A stretch of 64,000 nucleotides of DNA from Otis tarda (taxonomy: Eukaryota; Chordata; Aves; Otidiformes; Otididae), in the NCBI GenBank assembly GCA_026413225.1, contig CM048554.1, positions 5,720,001-5,784,000 of the forward strand, written 5' to 3'. A program made the translations under genes and the position numbers. The notes under the pieces were generated by a model that was not told where the DNA came from, ran no database searches, and worked only from the letters and a program-made list of their open reading frames with translations. Of this stretch, positions 49,601 through 62,858 are shown piece by piece (position 1 is the stretch's first letter; each line of letters opens with the position of its first letter).

Positions 49601-52150
49601 AGTCTTTAATTGTTCTAATCCCTGGACAGCTTTCTAGCCAGGTTGTTTCACAGTCACTATAACGTTTTGCATCGGTTGAATCTCCTCTGATGTGAAATAT
49701 AAATAAGGAGTTTGCTATATAGCCTGCTAAAATCACTGGGATCAGTTTTTCTAGTTGCATTCTATAAGAGAGAAACCATATAGACTTTTGTTGTGATGGT
49801 TTTGTTGTTGTTTTTGTGGGGTTTTGGTTTTGGGGTTGTGTTGACTCTTCTCTCTCATGTTTCCCTTCAATTTATTTAGTTTGATTGTCAAAACTGTTGA
49901 TATGATGAGATTTTTTTCACAAATTCTTGCAGCTCCTGTAGCAGATTGTGTAGCCTGCACAGCTTCAGCTTTTGATAGCATCAGCGTTTTGGTGGTTGTT
50001 TTATAAGTAACGCTTTATTTTGGTGCTTAAGTATCACCCTATAAGTGCTTATGTGTCCCTATAAGTGTGTTCGTCTCTTGTACTGACGTACTTTTGCTCT
50101 CATCTTGTACTCCCCTGTAAGTTTATCAACTGACAGGTCCAGCGCGGACAGCATTGATCCGCGATGCAGCAATAGGTCACTTTTTTGTTCAGTGACTGGT
50201 TTTGGATTGCTCATATCACTTTCTTACGCCATTTTTCCACCACTTAGGAACTCCTCAAAGAAATATGCCCCTCCATTTATCAGCAGAGCAGTTAGCACAG
50301 TGAAGTTAGGATATCTGCTGGTACCGTGATGTACTTCTGCATCCCTGGTATTTCTTGCTGCAGGAGCAAGAAGTTTGAAGTATTCTTGTTCTCAGTTTTA
50401 AAAGAAAGCTAGGAAAACACAGCATCGTAAGAGTACTCTGGGGCAATGTGTCAATCACAGTGATGATTTTTGTTGGCTGAACAATTAGTTAATTTTTTAA
50501 GCAGGCAAGAGCTGATGTCCTGAGAAATTCCAAGAAAGTGGCAAGATTTTATTTATCAATCAGCAAGCTAATGTGAAAATAAAAACTGTGGTAGAACACA
50601 GTTGTTGGCAGAAGAGTAATTGATCAAGGGTTTATGTGAGTTTTAACATGCCAAATTAGTATTTCCATTTTTTAGAAGATATGAAGAACTGTATCTTGTG
50701 ATCTTATTCTAAATTTAGTATGGTTGCAGCTAGTCTTGCTGTTGTTTTCTCCACATGGTTTGTACAAAAAGAAATATTTACGGTCACCTTTTGTTTAACG
50801 GAACCGTGGATCTGCCCCGTAACAGAAAACACTAAATATAGAGGAAGCTGTATCAGGCTTTAGTTAGGCAGAGGCTTGTGGAGAATGAGATTTTGTTGCT
50901 TTCCACGTATGTGCAGAAGGACAAAGAGAAGTTCCTTCCCCACGGCTTCTCTAATGAGTCCTAATACAAAAGCCAAGCATGGTAAAAGTTTCTACACACT
51001 GTTAAACTAAGCAAATGATGTGGCCACTTCTGTCCCTATTCTGCTGTTACTGGGAGCGTATTCAGAGTGAAGAAGCAAATACCATATTTATTTGCTACTG
51101 TGGCAACAGATGAAAATCCTAATCTTAACATGAATGGGAATGCTGCTCTTCTAGTTAGGGATGCCAGTATTTCACCAGCTGTGCCTATCTTAAGCATACT
51201 GGCTGCAGAAATTAAAACTAATTCAAAGCCAATTCTAGGTTACCATTAGGCTAGTGCTACTGGAACTGGTTCCTGGCCCTGTCGTAGATAATGGGCTTTT
51301 CGTCACAAATGGATTCTTCTCTCGTTTTTACTGACCACGTGCAAACCACTGCTGCTACATGAGGGTGTCCAGCCCTTTCTCAGTACAGTGCTTTCCCATA
51401 GTGTATTTCAAGTGTATGAATTTGCATTCTCTCTGCAGGATTACAGGAAATGTTAAAAACGGCTCCCAGGGGTTCTGGGAGCAGAATTGCTGAATAACAG
51501 GGTAGAGCAGCAGGGTAGATATAGGTAAACGTTTGTTGGAGTTGATGGGGTAGATATGTTGGACCAGAGTAGTCACTGTTCAGAGCTAAATTAAAGGACA
51601 GTAAAGCACAGAATTCCTCCAAAAGTCCAAAGCACCACATGTGTTTGATTCTGGTTTTATTCCTGAACACGTAAAAAAACCACGCACCGCACCCAGAAAA
51701 GTAGCAATGAAACGAGGTTTGTTTGCCAGTGCCAGCCAAATGATGTAAAAGAGGAACCCGTGTATCTTATGACTCTTGCTTGTTTAATATCAGCACAACA
51801 ATAAACATCAAGTGGTTTTAATGTACATTTTAAAGCGTGGCATGTGCCATTTTGTAAAGACAGTGGAGGGGATGTATCACTGTTTTTTTTTTTTTTTTTT
51901 CTGCTAATGATCAATTTCTGTTAAAAAGAACTCAAATCAAAATACATAAAACCTAAAATTGAGAGATTTTTAATCTGAATGAGTTGTCTCCAGTTCAGTT
52001 TGTGTCACAGGTAAAACTGTAAACATTTGATTATGACAGGTAAGGGTTGAAAACAAAACTCAAGCATCCTCATTGGTAGGAGGAATAAAAGCTGGCCTGG
52101 AAAGACACTCTTTATGTATATCATATGAAGAAAGCTGTTACCTAAGGAAA

Positions 52151-52182
<32 letters not shown>
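52151..52182 (+). repeat. Compound (AC)n(AT)n microsatellite
   Basis: Nine AC units are followed by about seven AT units. A typical dinucleotide microsatellite, probably polymorphic. A poly-T run lies 20 bp to its right at 52203-52226. Confidence 0.9.
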
Positions 52183-52202
52183 TAAAAATAATACTAGTGT
52201 TC

Positions 52203-52226
52203 TTTTTTTTTTTTTTTTTTTTTTTT
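52203..52226 (+). repeat. Poly-T run, about 24 bases
   Basis: An uninterrupted T run ending in CCCC. No associated retroposon is visible. Confidence 0.9.
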
Positions 52227-55021
52227 CCCCTGTGCACAACTTCTTCAGGGTTTTGAAGGCAATAATTAAGAAGAATTTGGGGAACCGGAAGGCACAGTGC
52301 TGAATACTTGAGAGCAAAAATATGTGGAAATTGTAAACGAAGATATTTGAAAAGAACAGTGATACGCTGTTGGATAAGAGGACCTTTTTTTAGAGAGATA
52401 GTGTTGAAGAATGTTATGTGGGGGAAAGCAAGACCAGTGGCATGGGCAACTTACTGAGTGAAAAGAGGCAGAGGTGCTGAGGGTAGAGTGTGATACTTCA
52501 ATCTTCCACTTCAGTGGAAGTGAAGACTGGGTGATTTAGCAGGAGGTGGGAATTGTTTTAAAAATATGAGTGCCTGACACTATAAAATCAATTCTGTGTC
52601 CTGTAAGCTGTTTTCTATTTGGTGTATGGAAAATTCTCAATCAGAGGAAGGTAAGGTGAACACAAACAGCCCGCTCCCTGAGTAATTTAATATTGATATG
52701 GTGTTTAATTCTCTATTAAACAATAAACAGGGACAGTCCTTTTCTTGTTTACATAGAGATTTAGAAATAATTATATTGCCCTTCATTCTTCTAGGTTTTA
52801 TTAGAAAAGACACTGAAGACAAATGGAACAGTGACAGAGCTAATAATAGGTCTCTTATGGAATGTGATTTTTTTTTTTTTTAATTTTGCCAAACTAGAGC
52901 ATTTTTTACATCCTTGTGCTTTTAGGTTCACTTTTTTTGTGAAAGTGGAAAAAGGGATTTAGATTTTATTTCAACTGTGTTGATTCAGGGCTGCTTGTTG
53001 TTTTCTGAGTTCCATGTGTAGTTTTTATTCCAGTTTTGTGTGGCTTTTGCTTTAGAACTGAAGTGAGCTGTTGCCTCTGCTTTTTTTTCATCATGAAACA
53101 CCTCTAGAGATGTTCTGTCCCGCTTGCGTGTTTACAGTCGTGGTGTCTGTGTGCGAATGTGTGTATGCGCTCACCTGCAATTCCAGGTCTAATGTCTGTT
53201 GTGAAAATGGACTTGGGGTTCCTGTAAATTACAATGCAGAATGCTGAAGCCTTGGGAGCTGGGAATGGGGCACACTTGTGCGTGTTACTTTAACCTACAG
53301 AGTTTGACTTATTTCCTAGTGTGTATAACGCTCATATTGCCATGTGTATTTCTAGGTATTTCACATGCAAGTATTTGCCCAAGTGATTTTTAAGACAAAG
53401 TACTTCTAAGTTACAGGATGGCAACTCTTCAAAGCCTCCACAGTGCTTCTGGCACAAAAGGAACAGTAGCTGTGTATGAATAATTGAATGTCAGCAATTA
53501 GAACCGTTATTAAAATAGGAAGCTACTGTGACTGTTTTCTGCTCATTGTCTCTGTTCTATCTGTTCCTTCTGGAAGCGGTATGCTTGGCTGACAACTTCA
53601 AGCTAAATATTTCTTGCTTCTCTTTGGTGTTTTATTTTGCCTCGCACAGTAGTGGCATTCTACAAATGATAGTTACCATGGGTAGAAACACAGTCTGCAG
53701 CAATGCTGTGTTACTCGTGCCACCAAACCCTCTGGCCTTGCAGAAGTGGGAATGGCAAAATGTTTGTATTCCTTGAGTGCACTGGGAAAATGCTCCACAG
53801 GGTGATGTTCTTCCCCATCAACCCCCCTGGCCTTTCACTCTCAGCTTTTGTAGTAGGTGCTGCTGGTGTGCAACAATGGGAAAAGGGGCTGAGGTTTTTT
53901 CATGGACTCTGGGTGGGAAATTCAGTCTCAAACCCAAGACCAGCAAGGAACTGGGCACCAGACTGGGTGCAGCGCCTCTGTGCTGCGGGAAAGCATGGAA
54001 GGACCATTCTCACAGGGTGGGTTTTGGGCAGTTCTGAGCAGGGACAGGGATTAAGGCAATATTGTCTCTGGGTATTTCTGTCACTGTCCCTCCATAGCAG
54101 AGGGAGAAGACAGTGGAAGAGCATGAGCTGGGCTGTTTGAGACTTTGTGTTCAGTGGTCCTTCTCTACTCCCCCATCAACTGCCTGACAGCTTCCCTAAA
54201 TTTGGATTGATTTTACTCATAGTGAAAAGGCATAAGCACCAATCCACCCATCCCCAGCGCCTGCAGCTGTTTGGAAATCCTTGCAATAGACAGCTCAGTC
54301 TCCACTGCAGTATGGTTCTGGATTTCCTTCCTCTCCTCTTCTAATGAAGGAGGGATTCACCTTTTCAAATATAGAGCAGTAACCTTCCTCTCCCTCCTCC
54401 CACTTCTCTCAATTATCAGGTGTGCACTATATCTAGGAATCTAATTTTAAATTAACTTGTCACCTTACATCTCATCTGTAGGGGTTTACAATTTTAAACC
54501 GATTGCCTTTGAGGTGACTTTATATACTGTTCCATTAACATATACATATCAATTCTAGGGCACCTACAGAATAAAATCCCCTCTTGAGCAAGACGTCTTC
54601 ACGGAAAAGAAGTAGTTCGCGTTTGCTTTGTTGTAGAATGAGAGCTGTGATAGGTCAAAACTGAACACTGAGTGATTTATAATAATTGTATTAATACAGG
54701 ACATACAAGGGCAGGTTTTAGTCTAGATACCAAATATCAGATGGACTTATTTTCTCGGTTGTGTTTCCATCATCTGTGGATATTTTAGTACAATGTAGGC
54801 GAGAGTAAAACTATTCTTGCCTGAATTTGTGAATATTTACATGACCAAGGTATTGACTTCCCCTTGGAAGCATCTTTACATGCATTTTATTAAGAATAAA
54901 ATGATGGGAGCTTAGATTGTATTTGAGACTGTTACATCCCTAGGCTTTGCTGTTGTGTATCACGCTGTTATTAGTGACATGACATAGAGCGAGACTTCTG
55001 TGGGGTGCTGCTGTGCTTACG

Positions 55022-55051
55022 CTACAGGTAGGGCGACTACAGGTAGGGCGA
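55022..55051 (+). repeat. Perfect tandem duplication, 15-bp unit x 2
   Basis: The unit CTACAGGTAGGGCGA occurs twice without mismatch. It is followed by TAGTCGCAC, giving a small CpG-containing cluster in otherwise CpG-poor DNA. Confidence 0.9.
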
Positions 55052-56833
55052 TAGTCGCACTTGGGCCAGCAGCCGGCTTACGGTCCAGAAGCTGCGCTTG
55101 CTGGGGGCAAGAAACAGCTTTCCGTGGTTGGAAAAAGCAATTTTTAGTTTTATGGTGTAATGCATAGTTTGTGCTGAGGTAAACAGCATTAGTATCAGGC
55201 TACAGAAAAATAATTTTCCTTTGGAAAAGAGATTTTCCTTTTCTTTTCATGCCCGTACAGTTGTATTCCTGTCAGCAAAGATGAAGTGATACGGATTTCC
55301 ATAGGTTGTGACTTAACAATTTCTTTGAAAGCAAAAGAGAGCCTCTTGCACTTCTGTGAGAGAAGAACTGAGACGTTAATAACCTGAATACTAAAAATCT
55401 GTAGATCTCTGTCCCTTTCCCGTTGGCCTGCAGGCGTCTAACCCCGCCAGGTCCCTTTTGAAGAAAAGACAAGTTACTGCTGAAGGGTCACTTGGAAACA
55501 GCAAGCTGGGGTCGGGAGTAGCAACAGAGGCAAAGAGAAGGTGCTTGTGAGGGAAGGCAGGGAAAAGATGAATGTTTAAAAACTCAGTAGGCTGTTTGTT
55601 TCTGCTTAGCGTATACTAGTTTGCATGTTGTGTTTATATAGTACCACTTGTGATGCTTGAGTAAAGAAATACAATTATCTTTTGGAACTTTAGATGGTCA
55701 GTTCAGAATGACAGAAAATGAACCAATTAATTGATAGAACCAAACTGCAAACTGTATATTTGGGTAGCAAGGAGACGGAGGATCACTGACACCAAAATAG
55801 CAACAAGGAGCTGTGTGCTTAGAATTGCAAATAGGCCACTAATTTGAACATAAATTTCAGGAATTTATTATGCCAGCCTTATTATAAAAGACAGATATGC
55901 ACAAATGCCGCATCTTTGGTTCAAGAGGAGTCAAAGTATAGTAAAATGGTAGATTATTGTCTCGAAATAGAGTGAAGTGTTTTCTCTAAAGAGAGGATGT
56001 GCCTCTAACGGTGGACTCGTGGGCGGACAGATGTCTGACCGTGCGATGTACCCAGAGGCAAACTTGCAGAATGAAGTCTAGAAAGCTGTTTAGCTCAGTG
56101 ACAGTGGAATATTTCCTACAAATGTGCCTTAATAGCTCCCATATAGACCTGGGTTTATTTTGTGGAGGGGTAAAAAGACAATCAGGTGGTAATGCAAAGA
56201 AACATAATACTTGCTGTGGAAATAAAGCTGAACCATTTTAGAACTCTAAATCTTTTTTCTCTTTTTTCCCTTTTTTCATTTTAAAATTTTCAGTATATAA
56301 ATCCAAATATTTTTTCAGTTAATTGCTAACTCTTCTTACAATGTGTCACACAGCTCTGTGCAGTCATCTGTAGAGGGGCAGGTGGGTAGAGATCTGGCAG
56401 AACTTTGGACCACAGTGCAGCTCTCCTACATGACTAGAGTGTTCTGCAGTCACTACAGCTTGGTCTAAAAATCCTTTCTTATGCTATTTCTTTGCTTATG
56501 GCTTAAGGAAAGTAAAATCTCTAACCATACAAATGTACTTCAGATTAATACTGTGTGCATACTAAAGGCTAGTCAGTGAGGGAGAAGTTTTAACACTCTT
56601 GATATTTACTTATTTTTAAGTAAATGCTTCTATTGGACTGACATTCACCTCTGTGCCATGTATACAATCAAAAATGCCAACTCTTCAATGACACAAGTGT
56701 CTATACTACTTTTTTTTTAAAAAAAAAAAGACTCCAGAGTATATGCTGATGCAATTTTTTTATCCTTAATGCCATTCTATTTCAGAAACATTCTTTAACA
56801 ATGAAGCACATGCTGTACATAGGAAAAGATCTT

Positions 56834-56855
56834 AAAAAAAAAAAAAAAAAAAAAA
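56834..56855 (+). repeat. Poly-A run, 22 bases
   Basis: An uninterrupted A run on the plus strand, one of very few in the right three quarters of the window, where T runs dominate. No retroposed sequence that I recognise precedes it. Confidence 0.9.
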
Positions 56856-57626
56856 TCGGTTTGATTTCCTGCCCCACCCCCTGTGAGTTAGACAAGTAGT
56901 GTGTTGTCCTGCAGTACAAACACTTCATTTCAGGAGGGAGAAGAAAATATAGAACAAATTTTAACCTATTGGTATCTATCTGTCTGTATCTTACCTGTAA
57001 ATGTGCATCTATCCATGTGTATACATACAATATGTATAACTATAGCACTTACATCCAAAATGTTCATAAAATAAATGGAAAAAACTGTATGCTACATGTA
57101 AAGATATATGATATATATATATTTATTTATTTTATACATAGGGGGGTTATATATAGTTATATGCATGCTTATGTAGAGGTACCCTTCTAGAATACATGAA
57201 AACCTCATCTTTCATGTGGCAGGAACAAAACAAAACAAGCAAACAAACAAAAAACCCAACCCAACCAAAACCCCTAAAACTAAAGAGAGAATAAGTAGTT
57301 GTTTAGTTTTAGAACAAAACTACTCTGAGAATGTAATGAAAATAATTCCAATGTTTATTTTTGGTAGTTTCAAGATCAAGTTAGCCGTGGATGCTCAGGG
57401 CCTGAGGTGAGCTCCCAGCTGGGGCTTCTTCTGTGAATCCAGCTCCTCTGGGACCTGGAAGATGGGCCTGTATTAGCCTGAATGGGGCTACTGGAAGCAC
57501 TTTATAGGAGCTGGAGGGGCACTGAGCACATTTGCGTCCATGGAAAGTTGTTAGGCACATGAAAACTGTGCTTGAGGGGAAAACTTCCTGACATTTACTT
57601 TTTTTTTTCTGTAAAACATTTTTCAG

Positions 57627-57712
57627 GAATTGTCACATGCCATTGAAAAAGTGGCCTGGTCAGAACGTTCTCCATGGTTTCCATTTGTAGTCTCGCTGGC
57701 TGGTTTGGCTAA
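57627..57712 (+). other. Weak candidate exon, 86 nt
   Basis: An acceptor TTTTTCAG ends at 57626 after a T-rich tract, and a moderate donor, TAA|GTGAGG, begins at 57713. Frame 1 is open throughout and reads ELSHAIEKVAWSERSPWFPF and then VVSLAGLA, with the last codon split. The donor lacks the usual G before GT, and the peptide is not one I recognise. A minus-strand frame overlaps the same stretch, which shows how easily such frames arise. Confidence 0.2.
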
Positions 57713-58707
57713 GTGAGGCGTGACCTGTGGAGGGTTTTCTTCAGCTTCTGAAAACCTGCAAAACCAAGAAAGCCAATAATGTTTCAGACCAAACTGTTGA
57801 AACATTTTGATTTCTCCACAGTAATATGCGTGCAGTTGTAAGTCACCTTCCAACTGGTAGATTTCAGCATTCTCCTTTCTATTTATGAGAATGTGACCAC
57901 AAAGTAAACAGTAGGGTTTTTCATTCTTTCCCCAGTTTACTTTGTGCATTAGACAGTGCTCTGTAAATTATAGTTCCACTTTTTCTCTTGAGCAGTCAGT
58001 CAGGTGTGTTCCCGTTTTGCTTGTGCTGGAGATCCATTTAAAAGTTACTCAGTCCTAGGAGAGAGACGTATGTTTCAAAAAAAAGAAAAATGGAATAGTA
58101 AAATGAAATAAATTGTTCAGAGGAACTAGGGAGAGCACAGTAAAATGGAGTTTCTTGGCTTTATTTTGTTAATGTGCTTGTTTTCAGATTGGTAATATTC
58201 TTGTTTCTGATGTTTTGCTCATGTCACTCACAGCTTCATTACAAAGTAGTAATGAAAACAACATTTTATGCTGTATCTAAATGTAAGGAAAAATTACCTA
58301 TTGAAATAGCAGTTTGGTTGGAAATGGAAGACTTCAGTTATTAGGGGGTGAGGTTAATTAAATTGGCCATTAGAAACATGATGTCCTGCTGTCTTAGTGA
58401 GGTGCATTTGTTGTGTCCTATTTTAAGAGCTTGCTGCTTTCACTTCTGTTCTTTCCCTTCCTGTTGTATTAGGGTATGAAAAATGGGGAAGCAGTTGAGC
58501 TGAACCGAGCTTTTCTGCGGATACCTTTTGGTTTGGCTAGCAAATTGAAAGCAAAAGGCCAGGATGGAGGAGTGTCATCTGGGGGTAATGCAAGAAATTT
58601 TATTTATAAAGGTGGATTTCCTTAAACGCTGGGAGATTGCTTGGGTAGATGTCTGAAATGGCTCAGTGCAAGGAGACAGTAATTCTGTTTATTCTGCATG
58701 GCTAAAC

Positions 58708-59158
58708 AGTTGGAGCGGGTCCAGAGGAGGCCGTGAAGATAAGAGGGCTGGAGCACCTTTCCTGTGCGGACAGGCTGAGAGAGTTGGGGCTGTTCAGCCT
58801 GGAGAAGAGGAGGCTCCAGGGAGACCTTATAGCAGTCTTCCAGTACCTCAAGGGGGCCTACAGGAAAGATGGGGAGAGACTCTTCAGTGGTTGTGACAGG
58901 ACAAGGGGTAATGGTTTCAAAATAGAGGGAGGTAGATTTAGATTGGATATTAGGAACAAATTTCTTGCAGTGAGGGTGGTAGAGCACTGGCACAGGTTGC
59001 CCAGAGAGGTGGTGGATGCCCCATCCCTGGAAACATTCAAGGCCAGGTTGGACGGGGCTCTGAGCAACCTGATCTGGTTGGGGATGTCCCTGCTCCTTGC
59101 AGGGGGGTTGGACTAGATGACCTTTGAAGGTCCTTTCCAACCCAAACCATTCTATGAC
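58708..59158 (+). mobile_element. CR1 retrotransposon 3' end with ORF2 remnant
   Basis: About 450 bp in plus orientation, from 'gttggagcgggtccagaggagg' to TTCCAACCCAAACCATTCTATGAC. The frame 58733-59116 is uninterrupted and encodes the ORF2 C-terminal region: [52 protein letters not shown] and [19 protein letters not shown] before the stop. It lacks the endonuclease and reverse-transcriptase core, so it cannot move. The ending matches the copy at 23500 closely, including the [15 protein letters not shown] block, suggesting the same subfamily. Confidence 0.95.
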
Positions 59159-60693
59159 TACATGTTGCACCTCTTTGTCCCAACCTAAAACTTCAAACTT
59201 GTACTGCATTGCAGTTAGGTGATAGGATCTGTCTTGGCTTAAGACAATGTCAGGTACCCTTGTATGTGCCCTAAGCACTTCTTTGATTTTTCTGTTTTGT
59301 AAGCGGAGTTTCAAGCTGTGTAAAGAAGAGAAAGTAGATATGGCAGGGAGGGGCATGTTCCGGAACAGAAAGATGTTTTGATGTGTTAGTGGCTACGAAA
59401 TGGCTTACTCCTGCTGCTACCACGCAGCTGTCTGAAACAAATAGTTTGGTTGGTTTTTTTTCCACTGTTCAGGTGGAATATAATTCAGGCTTTAAATGAT
59501 TTTTTTTTTTTTTTTTTTTGTGACTGGCAACATTTTTTTTCCTGTAAAACTAAAAATTGATCTTGTTTTATTATGTTTTTTCTTTCCATATGAGTAGTTT
59601 AAGTTTTGGAAAGTGGGAGAGCGTGGAAGTTTGCCAGCATTAATGAGGTACAGTTTTCTTATTTTAGTTTGGGAACTTAGCGAAGGCAATTCGTGGAAAA
59701 ATTGTGTTTTATAAGTATGAATAGTGACCATTCTGCATTATTGAGATACTGGTTCATACTGCGCAGCTCAAGTAAGTGCTCAAATAATAGAAATATCAGA
59801 AAATTTATGGAGGAAAAATGCTACTTTTAAACATATTTTCTTTTTCCATTTATCATACAACTTTATAGGTCTCTGAGACGTGCTTAATATGTATTGACAA
59901 AAAGATAAAGTTTAACATTATGTTTGTTTGCTTTAATTATAATTTGAGATTTGTGTAAGATTTCTTTGTACTAAGTTGGTTCTCTTAGACGCATCAGCTC
60001 TTTTAATCCTTCTCGAGTAAAAAAAATTACTTTTCTTTTTGCTGGCACTCTGATCAAAGTGATTATCTCTTTTTATTTGTTAAATGTAGTGTACACGTTA
60101 AACATCTGCTGTCAATTTAGGGTTTAAAAGAGAACAGATTTTGAGATTTATGACTGGTATATGGTGCTGTATCCTTCTGCTTCTTCGAAACTCTGTATTG
60201 CAGCACAAATATTTTCTGACTTCTTATTAAGCCATTGTTCAAGTTTTGCCCAGCATATTCCCACACTTCGTTTATTTGTAGGCTGTAGGAGAAGAGTACA
60301 AAAAGATCTTTCTCAGTACATCTGTTATTCATGGAGTTACTTCAATTCAAGTTGATGAACACTTAGTTTTCAGCTCTTCTGGGATTGAGGTTGTTCGTCC
60401 TAGAAAAATATTCACAGTAGTTAGTTTTGGTTTTTTTAAATGGAATAAATAAATGGAAAAAAAAAAAAAAGAAAATGTGAATTAATCTCACTAACAGCAA
60501 AACCTAAAATATTTTATTCCACTCAGAGGTTTTAGAATAGGCCTTTAGATGTGCTTTATTCAATTGATGATTTTACAGAGAGAGAATTTGATTTTTGAAT
60601 GTCATGCGATGTTATTTGTGGGACTGGTTTCATTAATGACAGTGTGAGTAACTGCTTTCCTGAATTTCTTTGTGTTTGCTTTTGCTGAATCAG

Positions 60694-60726
60694 AATTTCA
60701 CTCAGCTCACTGTGTGGAAAACTGCC
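60694..60726 (+). other. Candidate micro-exon, 33 nt
   Basis: The acceptor TTTGTGTTTGCTTTTGCTGAATCAG ends at 60693 and a perfect GTAAGT donor begins at 60727. The 33 nt are open in frame 1 and encode NFTQLTVWKTA, keeping the frame intact. A short exon that is a multiple of three between two good splice sites is plausible, but the chance rate of such pairs in 48 kb is not negligible. The peptide is too short to assign. Confidence 0.25.
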
Positions 60727-61975
60727 GTAAGTCTCATTTTTGTGGCTTCCAGGGGCTGTGTTAAGGAGCGTGTGCTTATGAAAATAGAGATGTCAGTGAA
60801 GAGCATTTGGGAAAAGGAGGAATATGTAACAATTTTCACCTGTTCTTTTAACTGTGAGCTAAAAGAAATATAGTAGCTTTTAAAAGGTGCATGTTAGGAG
60901 CTTTATCAAAGGACTATGGCAGAGTGTGTTTTGTAGATTCCTTTTGTTTTTTCTTGCAGGTGTGATTCAATTCCTATTCCACTTTGCCCTTTATTGTAGG
61001 ACTGACTTCCCTGCCCTTTTCCATAGGACAGGCTATTCATTTGTTTTCTTTGTAATGCGCTTGGTGATGAGAGCATATCTCTGGGATAAAGTTTGTTCAT
61101 CTGAGCTGCCTGGGACATCAGTATCTCAAGCCTGTCCATCTTTCCCTGCTTTTACTCCACTGAATGGTTGCGTTTTGCTTTTGGTTTTAATGTAAAATGC
61201 AATACGGTGGATTGTTTTTTCTCTCTAAATCTTTACTTCCTGAATTGAAGGTTTGTTTTTTTTTAAACATAGGTGATTCTTACAATTTAAATTCCACCTT
61301 ACGTTTTAACAATAAGCCTATCTTAATATGGAAGTCTAATGATAAACCAGTAACATATAAAAGAAATGTATATTTGTTGCTGAAAGTGTAAATGCAGTCA
61401 GCTTTCTCCATAATGGCAATAACGACTGAAGAACTGGCACAATCTTTGCTGAGAAGCTTATGCAACTTCCAACAATAGACTTTTCCAGAGGCAGAGAGTG
61501 TGTTTTCTCTGATTCGGATCATGCAACTGTTCCATTTCAGTGATGGGCTCAATTCGGTCACTGTTGAAGTTGATTGAGAACTGAAAAAAGTGTCTTGTTT
61601 CGCCTTTGTGTTCCTGTATGCAGAACCAAGGTGTTAAGAGAGCGCGCCACGCATCAGGAGTTTTGGAGAACATTGTAAACAAAATCTTATTCTGTTCCTT
61701 CACTTTAAAATAGTACCAGTTTTCTTCAATGAAATCAAGTGAATCTCAAATACAGATTAGAATCTCTGCTGCAAATTCAGATGATCTGCTTCAATCCATA
61801 TTTTCAGCTACCTTCCTAAAAATGGATACGAAAAGCCAGAAATTTTTCCTTTCATTCTATTCTTGTATTTTTTTGTGTGTGTGTGTGATTTTTCAGGTTT
61901 TCTTTATGTTTTGGTTCTGTACAGCTGACTACTAACACATTTATGATGCCTTCCCCAGGTTCTGTTTATACATTC

Positions 61976-62011
<36 letters not shown>
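61976..62011 (+). repeat. Compound (TA)n(CA)n microsatellite
   Basis: About twelve TA units followed by five or six CA units. A (GT)n tract of about seven units lies 100 bp to the left near 61874-61889. Confidence 0.9.
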
Positions 62012-62791
62012 GGGCTGTATTTGTGTGTCTGCTCAGGAGGAGGAAGCTCTGTACAAGGCCCAGACAAGTTTGCTTTCGGTTAATCAAACTGTCCTTGGTG
62101 TCAGGACAGCAGCTGTGCAATAGGACCAGCAGAAGGCATTTTTTAAATACTTTCCTTGAGAATTGCAGTACTGTGAAAAGGAAGGTTGCTTCAGCTGTTT
62201 TGTGTGTGTTTTTGGTGAGAGGAATACTCAAGGAAATACTGTGTGAGCAGCCAGGTAGTTGCATGAAAACACTGTGCTGTTCTCTTACTTATTTTTAATG
62301 TAGTTACAAGTCCATGGGTGCTAGCACTGTCGTTCTAAAGTAGGTCACTTCTTACACCTAAGCTGCTTAACAGAATTTTTAGATCAAATCGCATAGCTTG
62401 ATGTAATGCAAAATTACCGCCACCTTGGCTTAAAATAATAAAAGACGTATTTACATAATAAGGAATATGTGCTTTAATATCTGTACTTTTTTCCCCATAA
62501 AAACCAATACATTACCCCACATCTTCAGATGCCAGTAACTTCAATAAAATTTCTAGTTATCATCAGAGATGCATGTGTTCCTTCCCCTTTTTATACTTAG
62601 CAGGGAAGATATCTATTCTAAATCTATTCTAAATGTGCTCTCGTATAATTACTTTTTCCTAGTATTCGCTGCATAACAACAGCTGCCAATGTTCTAATCA
62701 CTTACAATCCTAAAATGTTCCATGTGACTTAATTTCTGTTGTTAACTTACATGGTGATTTGGAAGTAGTTGCAAGGTCTTATGCTGTTTGG

Positions 62792-62858
62792 GGTTTTTTT
62801 TGGTTTTTTTTTTGTTTTTTTTTGGGGGGGGGGGGGTTGTTTTTTTTTTTTTTTTTAT
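62792..62858 (+). repeat. T-run/G-run low-complexity block
   Basis: Blocks of T separated by G runs, including about 12 consecutive G near 62824-62836 and a final run of about 20 T. The lengths of these homopolymers should be treated as uncertain in an assembly. Confidence 0.85.

Larger units (their letters stand above)
42113..58707. other. Presumed intronic stretch, no gene confirmed
   Basis: These 16.6 kb contain no exon I can support well; one weak candidate at 57627-57712 is listed separately. A relatively GC-rich patch at 53690-54160 keeps frames open on both strands and may be an unrecognised old repeat. A short piece, AGAATCATAGAATCT at 45688, resembles a CR1 tail octamer but is too short to call. 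Simple repeats and small tandem duplications are listed below. Confidence 0.5.

Noticed and set aside
57623-57949. Minus-strand frame of 108 codons with a Cys pair (YCLLCGH) like half a zinc finger
   Set aside because: No second Cys/His pair at zinc-finger spacing, and frames of this length are expected several times by chance in this window.
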